Source of the DNA: Maribacter orientalis
GTDB lineage: Bacteria > Bacteroidota > Bacteroidia > Flavobacteriales > Flavobacteriaceae
Assembly: GCF_900109345.1 (NCBI RefSeq)
Contig: NZ_FNZN01000004.1
Coordinates: 434,001 to 498,000 of the forward strand
Direction of reading: 5' to 3'
Length of the DNA: 64,000 nt
The notes below the pieces were generated by a model. It saw only the letters and a program-made list of their open reading frames with translations. It did no database searches and was not told the DNA's origin. Below, one piece after another: positions 17,315 to 26,720 of this stretch (within the stretch, counting starts at the first letter, position 1; each line of letters begins with the position of its first letter). The position numbers and the translations under genes are program-made.

Positions 17315-17386
17315 TGACCTCGGCAAGAATCGAACTTGCATCTAAAGTTTAGGAAACTTCTATTCTATCCATTGAACTACGAGGCC
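17315..17386 (-). tRNA. tRNA-Arg(CCT)
   Basis: On the minus strand the 72 bases fold as a cloverleaf. The acceptor arm is GGCCTCG with CGAGGTC (one G-U), the anticodon stem is GAAGT/ACTTT, and the loop TTCCTAA has anticodon CCT. The T arm carries GTTCGATTC, and the discriminator is A. CCA is not encoded. The 3' end faces the decayed integrase element, a common arrangement for tRNA-targeting elements. Confidence 0.9.
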
Positions 17387-17455
17387 AATAATTTAAAGTG
17401 TGTGTAAAAATAGAATTAATTTAAATATCACAAATATGAATTATACCTCATTTAT

Positions 17456-18031
17456 TTATTCTTCATAAACCTCAACGATCATCTCAACTTCAACTGCCAT
17501 GTTCCCTGGTAAAGACCCCATGCCTACTGCAGCACGGGCATGTTTACCACGTTCACCAAAAACAGCCACCATTAAATCAGAATACCCATTGATTACCTTA
17601 GAATGATCCGTAAAATCAGAAGTTGCATTTACCATACCGTGTACTTTAACTATCCTTTTAATCTTATTCAAATCACCCAATTCCATCTTTAGAACTGATA
17701 GTTGATTGATCCCCACTTCACGAGCTGCAGCATAACCCTCATCTATGGTTAAATCTTTACCAAGTTTACCTACTATATTTTCACCATTGGCCTGTTTTGG
17801 TCCTTTCCCAGCTAAAAATATAAGATTACCACTTCTCACGGCATGAACATAGTTCGCCACAGGTAAACCTTGATTTCTCAACTTTAAACCCAAACTTTCT
17901 AAATTTGCTTGTGGGTTATAATTTGTATCTATAGTATCGGTAGAAGATTGTATTTCTCGATCTAGCCTCTTTTCAACATCGGCACAACTAAAAAACAAAA
18001 CAACAGTTAGTATACAAACGTAGGTTTTCAT
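17456..18031 (-). CDS. RidA/YjgF-family protein with lipoprotein signal
   Basis: A 191-residue protein whose C-terminal ~150 residues are a RidA-like domain of the longer subgroup. Visible blocks are VANYVHAVRSGNLIFLAGKGP, VGKLGKDLTIDEGYAAAREV, IKRIVKVHGMVN, FTDHSKVINGYSDLMVAVFG and HARAAVGMGSLPGNMAVEVE. RidA proteins hydrolyse reactive enamine/imine intermediates and are usually cytosolic. This one begins with a signal peptide and lipobox FFSC (Cys16), so it should be exported and lipid-anchored. The Arg that marks deaminating RidA proteins is not evident to me, so the activity is uncertain. It is a single gene next to the tRNA and divergent from an MFS transporter. Confidence 0.85.
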   Translation of the reverse strand: MKTYVCILTVVLFFSCADVEKRLDREIQSSTDTIDTNYNPQANLESLGLKLRNQGLPVANYVHAVRSGNLIFLAGKGPKQANGENIVGKLGKDLTIDEGYAAAREVGINQLSVLKMELGDLNKIKRIVKVHGMVNATSDFTDHSKVINGYSDLMVAVFGERGKHARAAVGMGSLPGNMAVEVEMIVEVYEE

Positions 18032-18268
18032 AGATATTCGATTAAATAGGATTATTAAGGTTACAAGTTAGTTAATAGTTCATAATCAAAGAGATAAAGT
18101 ATATTATGGCCAATTTCAGCATTGCATAAAATCCATAAAAACTTTCACAAATATTATTTTTTGTGCCATATGTCGCACTTAAGATATCATTTTACTAAAA
18201 AAGCCCTAATATTATTTCATTTTTATTAGTTTAGCAGTTAAACCAACAACAACTAAATCAATACAAAT

Positions 18269-19513
18269 ATGGAAAGTTCTAGTACAACTTCTAATGTAAA
18301 TGCAAATAGACTGTTTTATGCCAGCTGTTTCGCATTAATCACGACAGCCTTCTCTTTTGCTATAGCAGCGGGAATTTTAGACCAATTAAAAACAGAATTA
18401 GAATTAACCGCAAGTCAAGCAGGTTTAATTACCTCCATGTGGTTCGCAGGGTTCCCGATTGCAATGGTAATAGGAGGACTTATTTATCATAAAGTAGGTG
18501 GTAAAATTATAATGCAATTTGCCTTTTTTGCTCATACAATTGGTATTTTATTATTAATATTCTCAGGAAGTTATGTTGGCTTATTAGTAGCTAACCTACT
18601 AATTGGGTTAGGAAATGGTTGTACCGAAGCGGCCTGCAACCCAATGATTGCAGACGCTTACAAAGGAACCAGAATGAGTAAGATGCTAAACCGTTTTCAC
18701 ATGTGGTTTCCTGGAGGTATTGCAGTAGGCAGTCTACTATCTGGTTTCATGACAAATTTCGGAATCATCGGACAAAGTCAAGTATGGTTACTTTTAATCC
18801 CTGCAGTTATTTACGCATATTTGTTTTATGGACAAACATGGCCCAAGGCAAAAATAGAGGAAGCTGCAACCCTAAGTGGAAATTTAAAAGGTATGCTTAC
18901 CCCATTGTTTGCATTTATTGCAATATGTATGGCGCTTACCGCAATATCTGAATTCGGACCTAATCAATGGGTTGGTCTGATATTATCAAAAAGTGGTGCC
19001 GAACCTACTTTAATTTTAGCCTTAACAGCTGGTTTAATGGCGGTTGCAAGATTTTTTGGCGGGGACATGGTAAAAAGATTTGACCAAACAGGTGTACTAT
19101 TGGGTTCTGCTATTTTAGCAACCATTGGTATTTATTTGTTTAGTACACAAACAGGAGCTATGGCTTACGTCGCTGCTATAATTTTTGCATTAGGAATTGC
19201 ATATTTCTGGCCTAACATGATTGGACTTGCAGCAACAAAGACACCCAAAACAGGTGCTTTAGGAATGTCTATAATAGGTGCCATTGGTATGTTCTCAACT
19301 TCAATTTTTCAACCTATTATTGGAGGTTGGATTGATTCTGACAGAGCAGCTGCCTCAGCACAAGGATTTACAGGTGATGAACTGGAATTAGTTTCTGGAC
19401 AGGAAACCTTAGGCACAATGGTAATATTTCCAGCCATATTGATAGTTCTTTTCACTATCCTCTATTTTTGGATGAAGAATAAAAAAAGTGAAGTAGAAGT
19501 TGCAGCAGCATAA
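18269..19513 (+). CDS. MFS transporter
   Basis: A 414-residue integral membrane protein with about twelve hydrophobic segments in two halves joined by a loop near residue 195 (WPKAKIEEA). The first half carries a GGLIYHKVGGK loop between helices 2 and 3, matching the MFS signature, and GLGNGCTEAACNPMIAD in helix 4-5. It should move a small solute with protons across the inner membrane. The substrate is unknown; the sequence is closer in feel to sugar porters of the FucP/NarK-like types than to drug exporters, but this is only an impression. A strong terminator follows. Confidence 0.82.
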   Translation: MESSSTTSNVNANRLFYASCFALITTAFSFAIAAGILDQLKTELELTASQAGLITSMWFAGFPIAMVIGGLIYHKVGGKIIMQFAFFAHTIGILLLIFSGSYVGLLVANLLIGLGNGCTEAACNPMIADAYKGTRMSKMLNRFHMWFPGGIAVGSLLSGFMTNFGIIGQSQVWLLLIPAVIYAYLFYGQTWPKAKIEEAATLSGNLKGMLTPLFAFIAICMALTAISEFGPNQWVGLILSKSGAEPTLILALTAGLMAVARFFGGDMVKRFDQTGVLLGSAILATIGIYLFSTQTGAMAYVAAIIFALGIAYFWPNMIGLAATKTPKTGALGMSIIGAIGMFSTSIFQPIIGGWIDSDRAAASAQGFTGDELELVSGQETLGTMVIFPAILIVLFTILYFWMKNKKSEVEVAAA

Positions 19514-19530
19514 TGCATCTTTTAACTATA

Positions 19531-19568
19531 AAAAAAGCCGAACAAGTAATTTGTTCGGCTTTTTTTTA
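19531..19568. terminator. Bidirectional terminator between MFS gene and mutB
   Basis: AAAAAAGCCGAACAA pairs with TTTGTTCGGCTTTTTT around a short loop, with A and T tracts on both flanks. It sits between two convergent genes and can end transcription from both sides. Confidence 0.85.
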
Positions 19569-19587
19569 TTTTCAACTTTTAATAGTC

Positions 19588-21744
19588 TTACTCCAAAAGC
19601 AATTCTAATATCTGAATGGCCGCATCACTAATTTTAGTTCCTGGTCCGAATACTGCAGTAGCTCCAGCCTCCTTCAAAAATTCATAATCTTGTTTAGGCA
19701 CCACTCCACCAACAATGACCATGATATCATCTCGGCCATAACCTTTCAATTCTTTAACCACTTCTGGCACTAAGGTTTTATGGCCCCCAGCAAGTGATGA
19801 AATCCCTAGAATATGCACATCATTTTCTACTGCTTGTTTCGCGGTTTCTTTTGGCGTCTGAAAAAGAGGACCAATATCTACATCAAAACCTAAATCGGCG
19901 TACCCTGTAGCCACAACCTTTGCCCCACGATCATGGCCGTCTTGACCCATTTTTGCAACCATAATACGAGGTCTTCTGCCATCTTGCTCGGCAAAACGAT
20001 CTGCTAACTCTTGCGCCTTTTTAAAACTTCCGTCTTCTTTAATCTCCCTTGAATACACACCAGTAAATGAATTAATGATTGCTTTATGTCTGCCATACGC
20101 CTTTTCTAAAGCACTACTTATCTCTCCTAAGGTTGCTCTTTCTCGAGCCGCAGCTACCGCTAAAGCTAATAAATTTTCTTCCGAATCGCTACCGGCCAAT
20201 TTATTTGTTGCCGCCTTTGAAATGGCACTCAAACATTCCTCTACTTTCGTAGTATTTCGTTTTGTTTTTATTTTTTGTAATCGTTCTAATTGCTGTCTAC
20301 GAACTTCTTTATTATCAACCTCTAATATTTGAAGTTCATCTTCGGCTGTTAATCGGTATTTGTTTACCCCAACAATTACATCTTGAAGACTGTCTATTCG
20401 AGCCTGTTTCCTAGCTGCTGCCTCCTCTATTCTAGTTTTTGGAATTCCTGTTTCGATAGCCTTGGTCATTCCACCTAGATTTTCAACTTCCTCCATTAAC
20501 TCCCACGCCTTATGCGCTAAATCATGCGTTAATTTCTCCACATAATAACTGCCCGCCCATGGATCTACAGTCTTGGTTATATAGGTTTCATGTTGCAAGT
20601 ACAATTGAGTTTCTCTTGCTATACGCGCAGAGAAATCTGTAGGCAACGCTATTGCCTCATCTAAGGCATTGGTATGTAAGCTTTGTGTTCCTCCAAAAAC
20701 AGCTGCAGAGGCCTCTATAGTAGTTCGTGCTACGTTGTTGAAGGGGTCTTGTTCGGTGAGACTCCATCCACTAGTTTGGCAATGTGTTCTAAGCATTAAA
20801 GACTTTTCACTCTTGGGGTCAAATTTCTTAACCACTTTAGCCCATAACATTCTCGCAGCTCGCATTTTGGCAATTTCCATAAAATGATTCATGCCAATAC
20901 CCCAAAAAAATGAAAGTCGAGGTGCAAAATCATCAATTTTCAAACCTGCTTCAATACCTGTTCTAATATATTCCAAACCATCAGACAAGGTATAAGCAAG
21001 CTCTAAATGCGCCGGTGCCCCAGCTTCATGCATATGATAACCAGAAATGCTAATACTATTATATTTCGGCATATACATACTCGTATACTTAAATATATCT
21101 GCAACCAACTGCATAGATGGTTTAGGCGGATAGATGTACGTGTTACGAACCATAAACTCTTTAAGTATATCGTTCTGTATCGTACCCGATAATTGTTCTA
21201 ACGAAACACCCTGTTCTTCTGCGGCAACGATATAAAAAGCCATGATAGGCAAAACAGCCCCGTTCATAGTCATAGAAACCGACATTTCATTTAGTGGAAT
21301 ACCCTCGAACAGAATTTTCATATCCTCGACGGTATCAATAGCCACACCGGCCTTACCTACGTCACCAACAACACGTTCATGGTCACTGTCATAACCTCTG
21401 TGCGTAGGTAAATCAAAAGCCACTGACAATCCTTTTTGACCAGCTTTTAAATTTTTCCTATAAAATGCATTACTTTCTGTAGCTGTTGAAAACCCCGCAT
21501 ATTGACGTATGGTCCAAGGGCGTTGCACATACATAGTAGCATAGGGGCCACGAAGAAAAGGAGGAATACCAGCTGCATAATTAAGGTGTTCTACCTCGGC
21601 TACATCTACCGCAGAATATCTTTTTTTGATTCCTATGGTTTCTGCTGTTTCATAAACCGTATTTAATGAGTTTAACTCACTAATTTTAGTACTATGATTA
21701 TCTGAGCCTTTTAAACTAATTTGCTGTAAGTCTTTTCTACTCAT
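19588..21744 (-). CDS. mutB: Methylmalonyl-CoA mutase, large (catalytic) subunit
   Basis: A 718-residue adenosylcobalamin enzyme that interconverts methylmalonyl-CoA and succinyl-CoA. The N-terminal catalytic TIM barrel starts with the [20 protein letters not shown]-type region and [14 protein letters not shown]. The C-terminal B12-binding domain carries DGHDRGAKV with the cobalt-ligating H604 and later GGVVP. Full length for the family. It overlaps the small-subunit gene mutA by 8 bases (same strand), so the subunits are made together. The pathway links propionate, odd-chain fatty acid and branched amino acid breakdown to the TCA cycle. Confidence 0.95.
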   Translation of the reverse strand: MSRKDLQQISLKGSDNHSTKISELNSLNTVYETAETIGIKKRYSAVDVAEVEHLNYAAGIPPFLRGPYATMYVQRPWTIRQYAGFSTATESNAFYRKNLKAGQKGLSVAFDLPTHRGYDSDHERVVGDVGKAGVAIDTVEDMKILFEGIPLNEMSVSMTMNGAVLPIMAFYIVAAEEQGVSLEQLSGTIQNDILKEFMVRNTYIYPPKPSMQLVADIFKYTSMYMPKYNSISISGYHMHEAGAPAHLELAYTLSDGLEYIRTGIEAGLKIDDFAPRLSFFWGIGMNHFMEIAKMRAARMLWAKVVKKFDPKSEKSLMLRTHCQTSGWSLTEQDPFNNVARTTIEASAAVFGGTQSLHTNALDEAIALPTDFSARIARETQLYLQHETYITKTVDPWAGSYYVEKLTHDLAHKAWELMEEVENLGGMTKAIETGIPKTRIEEAAARKQARIDSLQDVIVGVNKYRLTAEDELQILEVDNKEVRRQQLERLQKIKTKRNTTKVEECLSAISKAATNKLAGSDSEENLLALAVAAARERATLGEISSALEKAYGRHKAIINSFTGVYSREIKEDGSFKKAQELADRFAEQDGRRPRIMVAKMGQDGHDRGAKVVATGYADLGFDVDIGPLFQTPKETAKQAVENDVHILGISSLAGGHKTLVPEVVKELKGYGRDDIMVIVGGVVPKQDYEFLKEAGATAVFGPGTKISDAAIQILELLLE

Positions 21745-23110
21745 GTGATAAACGGTTTTGCTCTAATTCTTCTGCTAATCGCTTTTCAATTATAGGTGTA
21801 ATCAAAGTTTTTCTAGGATTCTTTTTTAGAAATGGATAAATCTCCAATTCCCCGCCCATGTTATCCTTTTCATTTTGATATGCATTTGTCCCTACCAAAA
21901 CAGTCTTTTTATCATCAAACTTTTCTTGTTGTTTTTTTGCACTATCAGCTATTTTATTCTGTATGGAATGATTTTTCAATTGCTTAAGAAAACCACCTTC
22001 TTTTTCAATAGACTTAAATAGAATTAAAGCCTTTTCTGCTAATTGATGAGTTAAGGTTTCTATATAGTAACTGCCCTCAGAAGGATTTTCGACCTTATCA
22101 AAATAGCTCTCCTCCTTCATCAACACTAACTGATTTAAGGCAATACGATTTGCAAAATCATTATCTTTTTTATAAATGGAATCATAAGGCAAATTATAAA
22201 CCGTATCAGAACCTCCAAGAACTGCAGACATACATTCTGTTGTCGTTCTTAGCATATTAACATTATAATCAAATATGGTTTTATTACGTTTCGATGGTAT
22301 TGTAGAAATGTGACAGTGTGGAGAAATTTCATAGGCTTCAGTAAGAACTTTCCAAAGCTTTCGTAACGCTTTCAATTTTGCTATCTCAAAAAAATAATTA
22401 CCCTCAACAGCAACTTTGAATTCTATGCTCTTTAACTTCTTTAGGTTTCCATTATCATGCAATAGGTTTACATACTCATTGGCATGTGATAGTGCATATG
22501 CCAATTGTTGAGTAATATCTGCCCCGGCATTTTCATAAAGTGCAAGATCAACGCTTACTATATTTTCAATATTCAATTCTATCAATTCGTTAAAAACAGC
22601 GAAATCTGAAGTAAAAGAATCGTACCAATTACCAGACCTAGCTAAATGGCCAATGGGATCAACTTGAAAATAAACCTTTTTAGAATTTGGAACTAGTGTA
22701 ATAATCTTCTCAATATAATTTTTGGACAAAAATTGCATATCTAAAGACACACCTGTTCTTTTTAAATCAATATTGTTCAAAAGTTTTACAACATCAATTG
22801 TTTCTGTAGCAATTACAAAATGTAACACTTCAGCACCTTTCTTAATTAATTTATGAGCTTTCTCATTGGCCATTATAGCATTACCTACGTAAATGGATTG
22901 ACCTATTCTCCAAGGAGTAGTCGACAAAGATTCTACGTTAATATTCTCTAAATCGTCAGCATGGTAAAAAGGTTTTACCTTAATTCCTTCTGGAGAATCC
23001 CAAACAACCTCTTCATTATAATCTTTACCTTTTAAGTCATATTGTATTTTTTGTCTCCACTCTTTTGCAGAAACCTCCCTAAAATTTTCGAATAAGGTTT
23101 TACCCTTCAT
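21737..23110 (-). CDS. mutA: Methylmalonyl-CoA mutase, small subunit
   Basis: A 457-residue protein from the ATG at 23110 ([20 protein letters not shown]); the frame is open to 23167 but that extension would begin right at the predicted transcript start. It has the mutase barrel fold ([37 protein letters not shown]) but lacks the DxHxxG cobalamin motif, as expected for the non-catalytic small subunit. It is first gene of the mutA-mutB operon. A TAnnTTTG box overlapped by an inverted repeat lies about 70 bases upstream. Confidence 0.93.
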   Translation of the reverse strand: MKGKTLFENFREVSAKEWRQKIQYDLKGKDYNEEVVWDSPEGIKVKPFYHADDLENINVESLSTTPWRIGQSIYVGNAIMANEKAHKLIKKGAEVLHFVIATETIDVVKLLNNIDLKRTGVSLDMQFLSKNYIEKIITLVPNSKKVYFQVDPIGHLARSGNWYDSFTSDFAVFNELIELNIENIVSVDLALYENAGADITQQLAYALSHANEYVNLLHDNGNLKKLKSIEFKVAVEGNYFFEIAKLKALRKLWKVLTEAYEISPHCHISTIPSKRNKTIFDYNVNMLRTTTECMSAVLGGSDTVYNLPYDSIYKKDNDFANRIALNQLVLMKEESYFDKVENPSEGSYYIETLTHQLAEKALILFKSIEKEGGFLKQLKNHSIQNKIADSAKKQQEKFDDKKTVLVGTNAYQNEKDNMGGELEIYPFLKKNPRKTLITPIIEKRLAEELEQNRLSHE

Positions 23111-23173
23111 ATAAGACGGAGTTAAATTAAGAAACAAGTTATAATCATACGTATTTGAAAACCTCAAACAGTG

Positions 23174-23193
23174 CTTATCAAAGATACGATAAG
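23174..23193 (-). promoter_or_regulatory. mutAB promoter with overlapping inverted repeat
   Basis: On the minus strand TATCTTTG (23179-23186) is an exact TAnnTTTG -7 box. It sits inside CTTATC-N8-GATAAG, a perfect 6-bp inverted repeat. A dimeric regulator bound here would cover the -7 element, which suggests repression of mutAB. Confidence 0.5.
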
Positions 23194-23216
23194 TAAATTG
23201 TGTTCAATAAAAATGC

Positions 23217-24023
23217 CTACTCCACTACCTCAACGGAATTCAAATTCTGAATATCCGTAGTTTCAATTCTAGAAAGTTCCTTTAATTTTCCTTTTTCGAA
23301 CATTGCAGGTAGTTCTGTTAAAGGAGTGCCAACAGGTGCTTCCCAATTAATATAATCTTGAAAACGAATACCATCAATCGTTCTCGGGTTATAAGCACTC
23401 CTAAATCGAACTCCGCCGTCATTAACACTATAACTGTATGCTAAATAATTTATGTAATGCGATTTTTTATTTATCCAGTACATAAAAACATCATCGAAAT
23501 CTTTACCACCACCTACTTTACCAAAAGTGACCTTAACTACGTCGTAATCTTCCCCTTTAATAATTGTTTCGCCTACTCCTTCTTTTTGAACAGCTTTATC
23601 ATTTAATTTATGTGGTAACGTTGCAAAATAAATAACTGAGTTCAAAGCTTCACTATATTTGGCAATATCCTTTTTCGATAGTTCTACCAACTCATTATTT
23701 ACTGTCCTGGCAAGCTTTCCATCTTTTAAAATATCTTCAATTTGATTCCCCAAACTATCCTTTGAACTCACCTTATAGGTATATCCTTTTTGATTTTCAA
23801 AAGAATATAATTTATCTCGAAAGACAAATTGATAGTGAGCAGAATCATAGAGCGTTCCACCATGTGCTATAATTGCCTTGTTTACTATAGATTGGGTGTT
23901 CTCAGCATTAAGCTCATATACAGATTTTTCGATTTGAGATGTATTTTTATCATTATTTTGAAAGTCTTTACACCCTGCTGCGATTAACAATAACACAGTT
24001 GCTATTTTAAAATGTCGATTCAT
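23217..24023 (-). CDS. DUF6503-family lipoprotein
   Basis: A 268-residue protein from the ATG at 24023; the longest frame starts 9 codons earlier without better signal-peptide sense. The lipobox is IAAGC (Cys18). The mature part is beta-rich, starting around IVNKAIIAHGGTLYDSAHYQFVF and ending in NLNSVEVVE, the pattern of DUF6503 proteins found across Flavobacteriaceae. Its function is unknown; it may be a lipid- or ligand-carrying barrel-like fold by analogy with LolA-like proteins, which is inference. It lies upstream of mutA on the same strand, but mutA has its own promoter. Confidence 0.75.
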   Translation of the reverse strand: MNRHFKIATVLLLIAAGCKDFQNNDKNTSQIEKSVYELNAENTQSIVNKAIIAHGGTLYDSAHYQFVFRDKLYSFENQKGYTYKVSSKDSLGNQIEDILKDGKLARTVNNELVELSKKDIAKYSEALNSVIYFATLPHKLNDKAVQKEGVGETIIKGEDYDVVKVTFGKVGGGKDFDDVFMYWINKKSHYINYLAYSYSVNDGGVRFRSAYNPRTIDGIRFQDYINWEAPVGTPLTELPAMFEKGKLKELSRIETTDIQNLNSVEVVE

Positions 24024-24201
24024 ATTTTGAAAATTAATTTGGCTTCTCAAATTATACGTATAGAATATTATTTGTCGAATAGTTATTCTAATACTAACCT
24101 CTCAAAGGTATTGTTTAATAGTATTTGTACCGAAGATGTACTAAAAATGAGCATTTCAATAATTTAACAATACAAACTTATAAAGGAAAATGAGTAATAA
24201 A

Positions 24202-24247
24202 AAAACCGAAAAATCATCAATTGTATTATTGACAACTATTCGGTTTT
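24202..24247 (-). terminator. Hairpin terminator of the Pmp3-like gene
   Basis: On the minus strand AAAACCGAA pairs with TTCGGTTTT, with an inner TCAAT/ATTGA stem and a closing T tract. It lies about 50 bases downstream of the Pmp3-like stop. Confidence 0.65.
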
Positions 24248-24293
24248 ACATTTTTACTTCAATTATAAGAAAGTAAGACATGAATTACATAAC

Positions 24294-24446
24294 TTATTGA
24301 TTTACTACAAAAGCGTGAATTACCCCTGGTAACCAAGCTAATAAAGTCAATAAAACACTTATTAAAAAGGTTGTGCCAATACCGTGTTTCATAAAAACAG
24401 CCAACGGCGGTAAAAGAATATTTAAAATTATAGTTAATAGAGACAT
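24294..24446 (-). CDS. YqaE/Pmp3-family small membrane protein
   Basis: A 50-residue protein with two membrane helices and the family pattern: NILLPPLAVFMKHGIG in the first half and LTLLAWLPGVIHAFVV in the second. Pmp3/YqaE proteins sit in the cytoplasmic membrane and are induced by salt or membrane stress in bacteria, plants and yeast; their mechanism is unclear. It stands alone on the minus strand, with its own terminator downstream. Confidence 0.88.
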   Translation of the reverse strand: MSLLTIILNILLPPLAVFMKHGIGTTFLISVLLTLLAWLPGVIHAFVVNQ

Positions 24447-24707
24447 TTTTTAATTTTTTGATTCAGATAAATATAGCTGTATTAAAATGTGGCCATTAAT
24501 TCAAATCAATTGATTACTAGCTTAAAAAAATAATAGAAATGTATCGCATCAAGGCGTTGATACCTAAAAATTTATTAAAAAAAGTCGAGTATTTTTCTTA
24601 GAATTATGACCAAACTTATTAAGTGAAATAGTTGGTTAGTTTTTCATAAACCCTATAGCATATATAATGACACAGGGTTTTATATTTTAAGAGTTTATTG
24701 GATGCTA

Positions 24708-26345
24708 TTATTTCATCAAATTGATTTCTGATATACTTTTAATTCTATTACGTTCTAAAAAGGCATCAATAGTTTCAAAATGCTCTATCACCCTTTGGTC
24801 TTTAAATTCAAATACCTTTTCAGAAAGACCTTGTAAAAAATCACGATCATGGGAAACCAAAATCAACGTACCGTTAAAAGTGGATAGTGCTTCTTTTAAG
24901 ACATCTTTTGATTTTAGGTCCAAATGATTGGTAGGCTCATCTAAAATTAAAAGGTTTACAGGTTCCAATAATAATTTAACCATCGCCAAACGGGTTTTTT
25001 CTCCACCAGAAAGCATATTTACTTTTTTATCGATATCATCACCGCTGAACATAAACCTGCCTAAAATATTCTTTATCTGATTTCGAATATCTCCAAAGGC
25101 TACCTCATCTACCGTTTGAAAAATGGTCAATTCAGGATCTAATAATGAAGCTTGATTCTGCGCAAAGTAGCCCACTTTTGCATTATGACCCAGTTGGCAT
25201 TTACCTTCTACTTCAATCTCACCTAAAATAGCTTTGATCATGGTAGATTTTCCTTCTCCATTTCTACCAACAAAGGAAACTTTTTCACCCCTTGCAATAG
25301 ACATATTCGCATTTTTGAATACCACTTGCTCTCCATAAGCTTTGGAAACATCTTTAACCGTTACAGGATAATCACCGGAACGCGGTGCTGGCGGAAAACT
25401 CAATTTTAAAGATGATGTATCTATTTCATCAATTTCTATGATCACTAATTTTTCTAACATTCGCTCACGAGACGTTACTTGATTTGTCTTGGAGTATGTT
25501 CCCTTGAACCGTTCAATAAAGGTCATATTATCAGCAATATATTTTTGCTGTTCTTGATAGGCTTTAATTTGATGAGACCTACGGTCTTCTCGTAATTGCA
25601 GATAGTGGGTATAGTTGGCCTTGTAATCATAGATACGGCCCATAGTAACTTCAATAGTCCTGTTGGTAATATTGTCAATAAATGCCCTATCGTGTGAAAT
25701 CACCATTACGGCATTGGCTTTATTGAGTAGAAAGTCTTCTAACCAGATTACGGATTCAATATCTATATGATTGGTAGGCTCATCTAATAAAATAAGATCT
25801 GGTTTTTGTAGCAAAATTTTAGCAAGTTCAATTCGCATGCGCCATCCGCCGCTAAATTCTTTAGTCTGCCTTGTAAAATCTTCTTGTTTAAAACCAAGGC
25901 CCTTTAATGCCTTTTCAACTTCCGCATCATAATTTACGTCTTCTAGTGCATAAAATTTTTCACCTAGATCAGATACCTTCTCTATAATGCTCATATAAGC
26001 ATCACTCTCATAATCTGTTCTAGTCTCTAATTCTTTATTAAGCCTATCCATTTCATCACGCATTTCAAATACATGCTTAAAAGCCTTAGCAGCTTCCTCA
26101 AAAACAGTACAATTATCCTCTGTCAATAAATGCTGTGGCAAATACGCGATTATGGCATCTTTTGGCACCCTTACATTACCACGATTTGCAGTTTGTTCCC
26201 CTGCAATTATTTTCATCATTGTGGACTTACCTGCGCCGTTCTTGCCCATAAGTGCAATTTTATCGGTAGGGTTTATTACAAAAGATACATCACTAAACAA
26301 AGTAGTTCCACTGAACTCTACAGCTAAATTATCAACTGAAATCAT
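24708..26345 (-). CDS. ABC-F family ATP-binding protein
   Basis: A 545-residue soluble protein with two ABC ATPase domains and no membrane helices. Domain 1 has Walker A GKNGAGKST, signature FSGGWRMRIELAK and Walker B LILLDEPTNHID. Domain 2 has GRNGEGKST, LSGGEKTRLAM and LLILDEPTNHLD. The linker around residues 235-310 (RSHQIKAYQEQQKYIADNM) is the P-site tRNA interaction motif of ABC-F factors. Such proteins bind the ribosomal E site and relieve stalls; some give antibiotic resistance, but nothing here marks a resistance subtype. It is most like the EttA/YbiT housekeeping groups. Confidence 0.92.
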   Translation of the reverse strand: MISVDNLAVEFSGTTLFSDVSFVINPTDKIALMGKNGAGKSTMMKIIAGEQTANRGNVRVPKDAIIAYLPQHLLTEDNCTVFEEAAKAFKHVFEMRDEMDRLNKELETRTDYESDAYMSIIEKVSDLGEKFYALEDVNYDAEVEKALKGLGFKQEDFTRQTKEFSGGWRMRIELAKILLQKPDLILLDEPTNHIDIESVIWLEDFLLNKANAVMVISHDRAFIDNITNRTIEVTMGRIYDYKANYTHYLQLREDRRSHQIKAYQEQQKYIADNMTFIERFKGTYSKTNQVTSRERMLEKLVIIEIDEIDTSSLKLSFPPAPRSGDYPVTVKDVSKAYGEQVVFKNANMSIARGEKVSFVGRNGEGKSTMIKAILGEIEVEGKCQLGHNAKVGYFAQNQASLLDPELTIFQTVDEVAFGDIRNQIKNILGRFMFSGDDIDKKVNMLSGGEKTRLAMVKLLLEPVNLLILDEPTNHLDLKSKDVLKEALSTFNGTLILVSHDRDFLQGLSEKVFEFKDQRVIEHFETIDAFLERNRIKSISEINLMK

Positions 26346-26720
26346 ATACAGAATTTTTAATACTGCAAAACTAGGAATAAGGAATGGGAGGTGTGTCTTG
26401 GTTTTAGAAAAAATAATTAGGCATGTTCAGCTTTAAACAATAAATTTAATACTCTAATAATTTATAACGGTTATTTGAGACTAGACCAATAGCAATTAAA
26501 AATCAACAAATTTATTTGCGCTTTCCCCCCAAACATAGGTTATATATAATCCAATTAAATAAATGTTCAAACTACAACATTGACCATATATTAAAAATTT
26601 GAAAATTTCAAACTCAAGGGTTAAGAAGGTAAACGAAAATTGATCAAGTAAGATTTCTGACTTAATATTTTATGCATATATCACCCTAAAAGCCAAATTC
26701 TATATCAAAAATGGTTATAA
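26346..26720. other. Divergent intergenic region
   Basis: 375 AT-rich bases between the divergent ABC-F and hybrid sensor genes. It must contain both promoters, but I see no exact TAnnTTTG box in the right position and no gene. Confidence 0.45.

Noticed and set aside
12671-17386. Duplicated tRNA-Arg 3' end as left attachment site
   Set aside because: I looked for a copy of the tRNA 3' sequence near 12671-12816 and within the element and found none, so no att pair is reported.
22900-23167. mutA start at 23167
   Set aside because: It would lie only about 12 bases from the -7 box, and the extra 19 residues are not typical; 23110 is preferred.
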